Shown here: positions 1 through 8,775 of the stretch, piece after piece | Numbering within the stretch: the first letter of the stretch is position 1 | Layout: each line of letters opens with the position of its first letter | Origin: Eutreptiella sp. 'Long Island Sound 2002' | Lineage: Eukaryota; Euglenozoa; Euglenophyceae; Eutreptiales; Eutreptiaceae | Direction of reading: 5' to 3' | DNA: 64,000 nt | NCBI GenBank assembly: GCA_964036045.1 | Contig: OZ038378.1 | Span: forward strand, 163,925,311-163,989,310 | Notes under the pieces: model-generated | Told to the model about the DNA's origin: nothing | The model's input: the letters and a program-made list of their open reading frames with translations, nothing else | Databases searched by the model: none | Position numbers and translations under genes: made by a program

Positions 1-1337
1 GCAAGGGGGGTCCTGAGGCGAGGGGTCCGAGGAGGTTGTTTCGCCTTCCGGGTCCACAACATCGCAGCTCTTCCTTCAAAAGCGCCTGCAGGAACACGGC
101 ACAGGAACGGGCCTCGTCACCCAAACCCATGCCTCGCTTTAGTGTAACAGCGAAAGCGTTTCGTGCGCCTCCAACGGAAATGTAAGTGTGAAAGCAAGTC
201 CAAGGGCATCATAGCGCTGTTCGGTGCCCGTGGGGTGGTGTCACTGCTGTTGCAATGCTAAGACGGCACCCCACGGGGGGTCCGCCAGGAATGCATTACA
301 AGGGAAGGCACCTCACAGGGGGCCATGGAGGCTGTGGGACAGGCGGTTGGAGGAGGTTCCCAAAGCGGTTGGGGGCGGTTACCGTCGGTTACCAATGCCG
401 TTGAGGTCAGGGAGACAGCGGCTGGGCGCCCCGGAGGAGGGGGGGTGCCTCCCCCGTGGTCCGCCCGTTCAGATACCCGACCCCCCCACACACACACACA
501 CACACCCTCTGGGGTGTGGGCACGGCCACCACCGCCCTGTCGGGGTACGCCCGACCGTCGGCAGAGCGGCGTCCGCCGGGGCCCCGGACGGCGACGCCCC
601 CGTGGGCAGACATGTACGTATCCGCGCGTGTACGCGTGTACGCACAGTCGGTAGGCCCTGCGCACACACCCGCTTACCCGGGGATAGTCTATGCACCACA
701 AGTGGACGCGGCCTGCGTACTGTAGACACTGTGGGCGTGTTTTGTAGACACGGAGATACAATCGGCCCCCTTCCCTACAAAACGGTCCGCTGACGGCGTT
801 TACCCGTGCACACGGACATGGACGCGGACACGTACACGAGTGTACGCGCGTATCCGTACAGCCCTCCCCATGGGACTGTCGTGGTCGGTCCATGGGATGG
901 CACTACGGCGACCGGGGGGGGGGGGGGGGTTGGCACAAGGCCTCGGTATCTGATTGTTTGCCTCTGGCGGCGCTTCTTGGCCTCTCGCCACTGCACATTC
1001 TGACCCTCCGTGGGCCCGAACGTGTTTTGGTTGTGTCAACGGAGCCCCCGGATGACTTGTCCTGTTTGACTACTCCGGGGGTCGGCTGTCGCGGAGACGG
1101 GGCTGTGCCCCGTGCCGTTGACCAGGTGCATCCACATGCACCCTCCGAGTCCATGCGGGGGTTTGCCGACCCCAGCACTGACTTGTACGCGCTGGGGTGC
1201 GCTTGGGGCGACCGGGGGGGGGGGACACGCCCACCGACGGCGCAGTGCGCCCCCCCCCCCCGTCCCCTTCACCTCCACCGGCATTCGCTGCATCCCCCCC
1301 CCCCCCCCCGCCCCCGCACTCCCCCGCACACACAGAC
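1..1337. other. GC-rich stretch without a recognisable gene
   Basis: No reading frame here resembles a known family. The stretch holds a (CA)n tract at 488-506, several C or G runs of 9-14 bases, and a pair of imperfect inverted arms rich in GTACG/CGCGCG (about 609-640 and 826-866) that could form a long hairpin. It lies downstream, on the minus strand, of the methyltransferase-like exon at 1338-1524 and may be the following intron. I looked for the next exon expected from the family (a basic block resembling RAKLAVR) and did not find it, so that exon may lie left of the window. Confidence 0.4.
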
Positions 1338-1524
1338 CTCCAGCCGTGCACTGGCCCCAGGACGATCCGCACGTCCCCCGCGTAGAACGCGCCGAAGAAC
1401 TCGCGGGCGTCCAGCGCCGCGGGGGCCTCCGCCACCGCGCCGTCGATGACGCAGCCCGGGCAGTCGTCGAAGTGGGGGCACTCCAAAAGGGCCGTCCGCG
1501 CGGCTGCGGGGCCCTCCAATGGCT
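1338..1524 (-). CDS. Exon of a TrmA/RlmD-type RNA (uracil-5-)-methyltransferase
   Basis: The minus-strand frame contains CPHFDDCPGC, a C-x5-C-x2-C cluster of the kind that ligates the 4Fe-4S centre in RlmD-like 23S rRNA m5U methyltransferases and their plastid-type relatives. It is followed by an acidic/aliphatic helix and ends at GPVHGWR, the position where these proteins continue with a basic RAKL-like strand. I bound the exon by a pyrimidine-rich CTTCAG acceptor (last base 1525) and a GAG|GTCTGTG donor after 1338. The open frame runs further upstream to about 1903, but that part is proline-rich and encoded by G/C homopolymers, so I read it as intron. Only the N-terminal cysteine part is visible; the SAM-binding and catalytic Cys regions are not in the window. 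The family would transfer methyl groups from SAM to U5 of rRNA or tRNA, perhaps in an organelle. Splice sites and family are inferred from pattern only. Confidence 0.6.
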
Positions 1525-2107
1525 CTGAAGAGGAGGCGGGTGCGCGGGACCGTGCGCCGACAGTCGGCCCCACAGTACCATCGCGCGCGCCGAGGGGGGG
1601 GGGGAACGCAATGCAACGCGGAACCGGAAATCGGGGGTGGTCCGGCCCCCGAAGTACGAAGCACGACCGGCACAACGCTGGTACGACTCGGGGGGGGGAG
1701 GGGGGGGGGGTGCGAGGGAACTGGGGGGGGGGGGGGGGGGCTGCGAGCGAACTGGGGGGGAGGGGGGGGTGCGAGGGAACTGGGGGGGGGGGGGCATAAC
1801 GTCCGGTTTTGAAGTAAAACGGCCGTGACCCGGGCCTCACGCCAGACTCACTCGGTTCGACTGCCATCGGTACCGAACGCTGCCTTTTGAGTTCGCCACT
1901 CATCAGCGGCCATCGACCGTTTCTTGGCCGGGCTGAGGGCAGCTCAGCGATGGGGTCCGCCCAAACTCAGCAACGGCCCCCTTTGAAAGTTCCAAAAAGA
2001 CGTGGAGGGCCATCCCACGCCTCTGAAGTAGAAGAGGATGACTTACGGTGCGTGAGAGGGGGGGGGGGGGCGACTTCTCGGTTCTGGACGCCAACTACTA
2101 CCCCCCC

Positions 2108-2182
2108 CCCCCACTCACCGTTGGCCGGAGGCCCCCTTGGGGGGGGGGGGGGGCTTGGGAGGGGGGGTTCTGGGCAGGGGCA
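2108..2182 (-). repeat. Dispersed repeat shared with the V tails of the array
   Basis: Read on the minus strand, this segment (CCCAGAACCCCCC, TCCCAAG, a C run, AAGGGGGCCTCCGGCCAA, then GTGAGTGGGGG) matches the plus strand of V at about 28,205-28,280, 44,350-44,420 and 63,355-63,420. The match includes the homopolymer and about 25 bp on each side. It is the clearest sequence link between the left flank and the super-repeat array, so the V tail or part of it derives from a dispersed sequence. Confidence 0.65.
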
Positions 2183-2204
2183 GTTGAGGTCCCAGGACCC
2201 CCCC

Positions 2205-2350
2205 CCCCTGTGTGACATTCCGTCGGGTTGTTCCTTTACGGGGCCCTGGGCAGTCACCCGTTCTTCCCTTCGCATGTTGCGTCGGGTCGCTGCTTTCTGT
2301 CGGCCGCTGCGGCCGGTGCTCCTGCTGGTGTTGTTTCCGCGTTCGCAGAG
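2205..2350. repeat. Diverged dispersed repeat, copy 1
   Basis: After a C run, the words TGTGTGACATT, CGTCGGGTTG and CTTTACGGGGC appear in the same order and spacing as at about 8635-8775. The copies are clearly related but diverged. Both begin beside a poly-C tract. No coding role is visible. Confidence 0.55.
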
Positions 2351-2729
2351 CCCAGTGGTTTGTGTGTTAGGGCTGCCCCCCCCCCCCCCCGGGGCTGGGG
2401 ATGGGTCAACACCTGCTCCCTCTGGCCGGGGGGCGGGGGGGGGGGGGGGGCAGGGCCCCTGATACACACGCCTCCAAATGAGCAGCGGCGCCCATCGCTC
2501 TGACATTTCGGGAGCAGACGCGCCGAACTTGCGCCATCGTGTCTGCCTGGGCCCCTTCGGCGCTGCGCCGCACTAACTCATTTGTCGGACCGTCCACGCC
2601 GTCCGACCCCCCGTCCGCGGCGCCCGCGGTGCTCCGGCGGAGACCGCCCTCGCGACTCCATCGGCCAGCGACCGCCCTCGCCCCCCCCCCCCCCCCCCCC
2701 GATCCGCCGGCCCTGCCCCCGGACAACAC

Positions 2730-2853
2730 CTGCGGTCGTGCCGAGGAGATGGAGGCGACGGTGCGGCCTCCGGAGGGCCGTGCGCAGCCCCAACGCAATG
2801 CCGGCGATCACGAGCGACAACGCGGACACCAGCACCACCGCCGCGGGGCCGGG
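2730..2853 (-). CDS. Candidate exon with one transmembrane segment
   Basis: A strong acceptor (CCTTCTGTGTGCAG) precedes 2853 on the minus strand and a GCAG|GTGTTG donor follows 2730. The enclosed frame reads PGPAAVVLVSALSLVIAGIALGL and then a basic, Arg-rich tail. That is one ~20-residue hydrophobic helix followed by positive charges, as in a signal anchor. There is no ATG, so this would be an internal exon. It lies upstream of, and on the same strand as, the methyltransferase-like exon, and could belong to that gene or to another one. The function is unknown. Confidence 0.3.
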
Positions 2854-4264
2854 CTGCACACAGAAGGGGCGGCGGAGAGCGGCGGCATGTCATGGGGCTT
2901 GGGGGGGGGGGGGGGTGACCCCGCCATTGCCCGACCCGCGCCCCCACACACGGCGCGAACACCCGCGGGCGCCGCGTTGGCGGTGGTTGCGGCCCGTGGC
3001 ACTGGGCTCTATGGGGCCGGAGGGGGCGCGGCGCACGCGTCCCATGCGCCTGTGCCCAAGAGAAGGGGGTGGCGGGGGCCACTCATCGGGCGGTCCCAAA
3101 GAGGAGCACGTGGCGTCCGTCTCGGGGGCCGCATGCGCTTACCCCAGGGGTCCGGCGTGGGCCGGCGGTGGCGCAGCGACCGGGACCGCCGTGCCGTGTG
3201 CCGGAGGTCATCGACCGCGGCCTCCGGAGCCCCCGGCACACCGCCCGGCAGTCGCCCCCCCCCCATGCCCCTCCGTTGGGCACACGCCGTCTGTTGGGAA
3301 AGAAACCGCCGAGACGGACGTGGGGGCCGATCGGATCTGTTGGTGGGTGGTTTGGGGACGCAGGGGGAAGGGGAAGGGCTCCTGTTAAGGCAGTGTGTGC
3401 CGTTTGCACGCCCCCCCCCCCCCCCCCGCCCCCGGTGGTGCTGAGTTTTTAGAGGCGCCAAAGGCGCCAGAGAAAATTTTTCATTGGCCGAAGGCCCGCA
3501 AGAAAATTAGCGCAGTTTTTGAAGGGGCGGGGGGGGGGGGGGGGGCACCCCTTCACCCCCGTGCAGTAGTGCCAAGTCGTTCAAAGGAGCCCCGGGCCCC
3601 GCACGCAAACGGACATGTTCGGCCCCGGCGCAGTGCCGCATCATCGGGCGTTTGGTGGGTTCGACCCTCCGGCAGGACTGCGGAGGGTCCTGCTGCTCCG
3701 GCGATGCGTCCCTTGGGCCATGTCTCTGACACCCCCCGAAGGGGGAGGAGCAGCCCACGGCCGGCACCCTCGCTTTTTGTGGTGGGCCCACGAGGGGGGG
3801 GGGGGCGCAGGAATGAGCGAAAGAAGATCCCCCACGACGCTGGTCGTTTTGAGGGCTGTGTCATGGGGGGAAAGGGTTTTTTTGGAGAAAATCTGCGGCG
3901 GGGCCGCTCCGTGGCCCGATCTCGGGCGGGTGGTCTGGCCGCGACCGCCCCCTGTTCCGGACGCTCCCGCGGTTGTCCCCGGGGCTCGAACGCCCCCCTT
4001 CCCCCGCCCCGAAAATGACCTCCCCCTTTTCCCCCGTGAGCGTCCCATTTCAGACGATGGAGAGGCCCCGAACAACAGCCGAACGACGGCGGGCGGCCGG
4101 TCACCGACGGGCGTGTGCAGATGCCCCCCCCTCCCGAATGGGCGATGGGCAGCGCAGGGTCTGGGGGGTGGCTATGGAACGCCCACGCCCCCGGGCGGCG
4201 TCCACGGGCCGACGGCCTGCGTCTGCTCCGGTTGTGGTCAGTGCGCCGACAACCGCTGCCGGCG
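2854..4264. other. GC-rich stretch, no gene recognised
   Basis: Long open frames exist on both strands but have the Pro/Arg/Gly composition expected from GC-rich non-coding DNA. The stretch contains C and G runs (2904-2916, 3411-3427, 3530-3545, 3795-3805) and a perfect GGCGCC-AAA-GGCGCC hairpin at 3454-3468 in an A/T-richer island. A similar hairpin lies at 10,066-10,080. Confidence 0.4.
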
Positions 4265-4478
4265 ATGGCCGGCCCACCGACCTCCGGCACCGGAGCGGCG
4301 TGGCGTGGGGGGGAGGCAATGGCCGGCCCACCGACCTCCGGCACCGGAGCGGCGTGGCGTGGGGGGGAGGCAATGGCCGGCCCACCGACCTCCGGCACCG
4401 GGGCGGCGTGGCGGGGGGGGAGGCAATGGCCGGCCCACCGACCTCCGGCACCGGGGCGGTGCGGGGGGGAGGGGCCAC
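4265..4478. repeat. Minisatellite, 54-bp unit, four copies
   Basis: Units start at 4265, 4319, 4373 and 4426 with ATGGCCGGCCCACCGACC. The first two are essentially identical; the last two carry substitutions and shortened G runs. The unit length of 54 (once 53) keeps an 18-residue repeat open in several frames, but there is no independent sign of translation. Confidence 0.9.
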
Positions 4479-5168
4479 ACCAAATCGAAAGCCACAGGGG
4501 CTGCGGCCCCCCTCGTCCTGGCTGCATCCGCCCTTGGGGGCTGCTCTGGGCCGAGGCGTGCGTATCGAGGGGAGTTCATTGCCCGCGGAGCCGCTGAGCG
4601 CTGCGTGGGGACGCGCACCTGCAAAGGACGGCGACGAGGGGCAGAGGATGGGCCGGCTATCACACGGTGACCGCTGAGGATCGGGCCGTCGATGACCCTG
4701 GGCTCGTGAACGGGTGTTGAGGCCGTTTGCCCTTCTGTCTGTCCGCCTGCTTCTCGGGCGTCGTCCCACCGGCGCAGTCGCCCCAGTAGACCCCAGCAGC
4801 CCGTTTCCCTTGGAGCGGGTAAAAGAAAGCGTGGCCTCCGCTTCGCCGTCGCCGGAGCGCGCACACCGCTCTGGCCACGGGGGCAGTGTTTAAGCGATGG
4901 ACCCCCTTTTGTGGGGCCCTCGATGCAGAAAACAGTGGGAATGCCCCCCCCCCCCCTATACACAAACACAAGACGCACACTAGCCCGTGGAACAGGGTGA
5001 CGGCGATCATGGCCAACGATTGTCCATGGCACTCTCAAGGAAGGAAAGTACCGCGTGACAGGGTCACAGGCAACACAACGAGCACTGAGGGGGTTGAGAG
5101 GGAAGCAATGCCATGTTGCATACATTGCACCCAAACGCGCAGTGTACAACACATTAGTTGCTGTAGTA
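4479..5168. other. No gene recognised
   Basis: The base composition falls from GC-rich to balanced along this stretch. A minus-strand frame near 4960-5010 starts with a hydrophobic run (MIAVTLFHGLVCVLCLCIG) that could be a signal peptide, but it runs straight into a G-run-encoded glycine stretch, so I do not call it a gene. Confidence 0.35.
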
Positions 5169-5530
5169 TTAGGGAAGGAGGGTAGAAGCAACACAACCCC
5201 CCGAAAGCGGACACTGCACCCAGCAAGTGCCGTTCACAATGTCTTGAATGTGCCTCACAAAGCTCACACGCATGCAATCAGGGGTGAACTTGCCAACAGC
5301 TACTTTTAGATCCGTTTGCAACAATTGCTGAACCAAACATAGGGAGTCCAACCATAGAAATAATGGAATCCCAAAGGCTTCACAGTTAGCAGGCTGCCTT
5401 CTTTGACAAGTTCCTCAATAAGAGGTCCCATGTACAAATCAGTACCCTTGGCATTCCACAAACACACATGCAGGTTCAACAAGCGCCCCCAAAAGAAACC
5501 GATGCACCCCGTTGGAACAATTGCTATTCG
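5169..5530 (-). pseudogene. Broken unidentified coding segment
   Basis: Two minus-strand frames read like one protein. The frame from 5530 contains GFFWGRLLNLHVCLWNAKGT and then MGPLIEELVKEGSLLTVKPL. The next frame, from about 5345, continues with QQLLQTDLKVAVGKF and VRHIQDIVNGTC. Amino-acid composition and hydrophobic patterning look genuine on both sides. The switch falls near 5335-5350; it is either a single frameshift or a very short GT...AG intron of about 25 bases. Immediately upstream of 5530 the same frame is closed by TGA. I do not recognise the family. The gene must extend beyond what I can follow. Confidence 0.4.
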
Positions 5531-5670
5531 TCAAGACGACCCCCCCACGTCTGTGCTATGGCACGATGCAGTCAAAAGGAGGGAAGGGGGTTGATCGCAC
5601 ACGCGCCTGGCAGCCGGTAAGGGCGAGCTTGGGTTGGTACCAAGTGTCGACACAAGAGGCACAATCTCTG

Positions 5671-5820
5671 ACACACACGCACGCACGCACGCACGCACGC
5701 ACACACGCAGGCACGCACGCAGGCACGCAGACCCAGACCCAGACCCAGACACAGACACAGACACAGACACAGACACAGACACAGACACAGACACAGACAC
5801 ACACACACACACACACACAG

Positions 5821-5852
<32 letters not shown>

Positions 5853-5901
5853 AGACACAGACACAGACACAGACACAGACACAGACACAGACACAGACAC
5901 A

Positions 5902-5958
<57 letters not shown>

Positions 5959-5990
5959 AGACACAGACACAGACACAGACACAGACACAG

Positions 5991-6024
<34 letters not shown>

Positions 6025-6128
6025 AGACACAGACACAGACACAGACACAGACACAGACACAGACACACACACACACACACACAGACACACACAGACATAC
6101 ACACACACACACACACAGACACACACAG

Positions 6129-6167
<39 letters not shown>

Positions 6168-6186
6168 CTCTCTCTCTCTCTCTCTT
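5671..6186. repeat. Compound microsatellite (CA)n/(CAGACA)n/(CT)n
   Basis: The tract starts with GCACGCAC repeats, changes to CAGACC and CAGACA blocks that alternate with pure CA blocks, and ends in a short CT tract (about 6163-6185). Blocks of CAGACA recur at 5750-5800, 5845-5905, 5953-5992 and 6018-6064, giving a higher-order pattern. The long open frames across it (His-Thr or Cys-Val alternations) are artefacts of the repeat. Confidence 0.97.
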
Positions 6187-7045
6187 GTAGTATACAATAC
6201 AGTACAATACAAACAGTGGGTGCACACTTGGAGTATTTGCCAGAGCAATCTTCAGATCCTGCAGCGCAAACTGCAGCTCAGACCAGGATCAGACACTAAC
6301 ACACGCAACACACAGCAACACACAGACAGGACGCATTCAGCGACTGGTGCTCGGGGCTCACTGCAACCTGGGTTCAACCAAGTCATCCCTCTCCATCAGC
6401 GAGCACCTTGGTGTGACGTCTCACTGACATCGCTAACTTCTTGGAGGGGTAAGCCGCTGCACCAAGGGTCCAGTCGCTCAGTACACGCAGCACAGAGGTA
6501 CAAGCAGTACTATGCAGCAGTACACAGCACACCTGTAACACACCAGTAACCGGTATATTGCCCTCCACACACACACACACACACACACACATACGCACAC
6601 AAACACACAACAACGGCAACAACAGCAACAACAACCTTGCCCCTGCTGGCCACTGCTGAGTGCATCTGCAGCGTCCACAAGCGGTTTGTCCAATCAGTCC
6701 TTCTGCCTTCAACAGTAATGGATGCGATCGCAAGTGTCGTCACAATGACGGAGACCACGACAAGCGCTTTGCAGACCACCCCCACACTGCTGCACAGACG
6801 AAATGGGGCGGGGGTCGGCCGCAGCTGCGGAGGCGGTGGAGGGGAGGTGGATCCCTCAAGGGGGGAATGTTTGCCCGGTGCGCTACTTTTCTATTAACTA
6901 TCCCAACTTCAGCCCCAGATTTACCCTCTCATGGAGAAGCCCCCCAAGTAGACCACGTTGCACTGCACAACTTCCCTACAAAGCACATTGCATAATAAAG
7001 CAATAGCTGTGAATTCAACAACTCCAAATGTCATTTGTATTGTAC
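6187..7045. other. No gene recognised; short CA repeat
   Basis: A second (CA)n tract lies at 6567-6592, followed by CAACAA-type repeats to about 6640. Balanced base composition resumes. Open frames are short and unremarkable. Confidence 0.4.
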
Positions 7046-7231
7046 TTAACAAACAACATTGGTCCCACAAGTGTGGATGTCAATACATTCAGCACAATAG
7101 TGCCCTTCACACTCACCACCAACTGTGATGGTGGAACGCTTCTGACAACACAACACACACACTTCTGCCTCATCCTCTGCCTCATCCTCTGCCTCATCTT
7201 GCGTGGTGGCCGGGTTGCTTTTGTTAGTCAA
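7046..7231 (-). CDS. Candidate exon with a cysteine/histidine cluster
   Basis: The minus-strand frame holds three DEAE repeats (from a 12-bp DNA repeat at 7160-7198), then CVLCCQKRSTITVGG and CEGHYCAECIDIHTCG before a stop. The C-x2-C and C-x2-H-x-C-x2-C spacing resembles half of a RING or B-box zinc-binding fold. There is no ATG at the start of the frame, so it would be a terminal exon. Neighbouring sequence gives no support for the rest of a gene, and the call rests only on the cysteine pattern. Confidence 0.25.
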   Translation of the reverse strand: MTNKSNPATTQDEAEDEAEDEAEVCVLCCQKRSTITVGGECEGHYCAECIDIHTCGTNVVC

Positions 7232-8634
7232 AACTTGAGGCGGGACATGCTCCCATGGTCCATAGGGGGGGGGGGGGGTGACGCGGGGTCTCCATGGTGG
7301 GGAGAAATCAATATGGCTACATCATCCCTGCCTTCTCGGGGTCCACATGGTGAGGAGAAATGAACCTAGTAAGGAGTGGATGTGGTGGAAACGAGCAAAA
7401 AATGGATGAAAATGGGTGAAACTGGGTGAGAATCCAAATATACATCAAAACGCCCGTTTTCAAACAACAATGCACCCCCTGAAAGGTCACCGGTGGGGCA
7501 CGGGTCAAAAAAGATGCCCGGCGCGTGCCCGGAGCGCTAACACTCCCCCAAGGACCCCACAAAAACCTCCCCCTGCCCCCAGATCTGTTCCATCTCCAGA
7601 CCATTGACACGACCGCTTTGTTGATGGGCATCCGTTGTGTCGTTCGGCCTGGCCCGGCGTTGCGACCCTCGGGCCTCCCCTTTGTCTGCGGCCCCTCTTC
7701 CCTCTGCCGTATATCGTTTGCCACACGTCCTGCCCTCTATCTTCGGTACACAGATACAGTGCACCCGGACGGTGTGGGTGCCCTGTGCGGTGCGCAGAGT
7801 GTGCGGGTGGGGGATGCAGTGCAGTACCCAGTACAGTGCGCTGGGGTGCACCGTGTGCCAAGCGCAGCGCGTGTGGCGCGTGGAGGGCATGGGGGCGTGT
7901 GCGGGAGTCGATCAACATCCACGTCACCCCGTCCGCCTTTGCACAAGTGCACCCGACAGGGGTCGCACTACGTGGACAAGGCCGGTCCTGCGCATGCCCC
8001 GCGGCACGACAAAAGAAGGGCCTGAAACACGGAGACCCTGTGGCCTCCGGGCCTCCATCCCTCTGCACTGCGTACACACCCATGTCACGCTACACTCGCA
8101 ACCGCAGAGGCTGTGGTCAGAAAGACGGCGGCATGATGGGGTCACAGGGACAGGGCCGTTCTCACGCAAAAAGGAGCTGCAAACACATTCAACAGCATAG
8201 GGCGGGTCTACAGCAGGGCAATGGCGTACTTAGACCATAGATGCTCAGTCCCGTCAGAGTCTTCGCTCTCAGTGACAATGCTTTGTGCATTGAGCTCGTC
8301 TATACGTACAATGCCTCTCCGATCGGTCGGTTATTGACTCCTCCCTCTCATACTTTGTGTTGTGTCGCTCCATTTTGTTTTTTGTCCGCCCTTAGGCGTG
8401 CATGCACTCACTGGGGAAGGCACCTGGACGTCTCTAGAGGTCTTGCATAATGCTAGCACCCGATTGGCCAAACTTCTAGTTCTGTCCCTTGGTATTTTGC
8501 TTCTAGTCTAACCCTATCCGTCCCTCCCTGGGTCAGGTGGTTTACAATGACATAAAGGGGGGGGGGGTCTTGACATGGCCTTGGGTTCCCCCAGCGCACA
8601 TGCTCCACTTTTGTTGTGCCCCCCCCCCCCCCCC
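7232..8634. other. No gene recognised
   Basis: Contains a G run at 7265-7277 and, at about 7380-7445, a purine-rich stretch with GGGTGAAAC(T/A)GGGTGA and ATCCAAA that resembles the interior of element E in the array (for example 15,112-15,175). The 7.5-8.2-kb part has long open frames on both strands without a recognisable family. Confidence 0.35.
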
Positions 8635-8775
8635 CCCGTGTGACATTTCGTCGGGTTGCGGTTTCTTTACGGGGCACTGGACAGTCAGTCACCTGCTCGT
8701 CCCTCCGCGTACTGCCTCCGGGCAGTGCTTTGTGACGGGCAGTGTTCCCTGTGGTGTCTTTGCCGCGCTGGCAGG
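8635..8775. repeat. Diverged dispersed repeat, copy 2
   Basis: Partner of 2205-2350: GTGTGACATT, TCGTCGGGTTG and CTTTACGGGGC occur in the same order directly after a C run (8619-8637). The flanks differ. Confidence 0.55.

Larger units (their letters stand above)
1525..2729. other. Homopolymer-rich putative intron or intergenic DNA
   Basis: This stretch is dominated by G runs (1691-1794, 2058-2070, 2140-2152, 2426-2452) and C runs (2100-2112, 2378-2392). No coding signal is recognised. It separates two minus-strand exon candidates and also contains two dispersed repeats listed separately (2108-2182 and 2205-2350). If the exons belong to one gene, this is a G/C-run-bearing intron. Confidence 0.35.

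Noticed and set aside
4265-4478. CRISPR-like array
   Set aside because: The units are contiguous 54-bp tandem repeats without variable spacers, and the DNA is eukaryotic.
258-4800. Many long frames rich in Pro, Arg, Gly and Ala on both strands
   Set aside because: Typical of GC-rich, homopolymer-bearing non-coding DNA; most contain poly-Pro or poly-Gly encoded by C/G runs.
5512-6549. 345-codon and other long frames across the CA repeat
   Set aside because: They exist only because CA/CAGACA repeats contain no stops; the translation is His-Thr or Cys-Val alternation.
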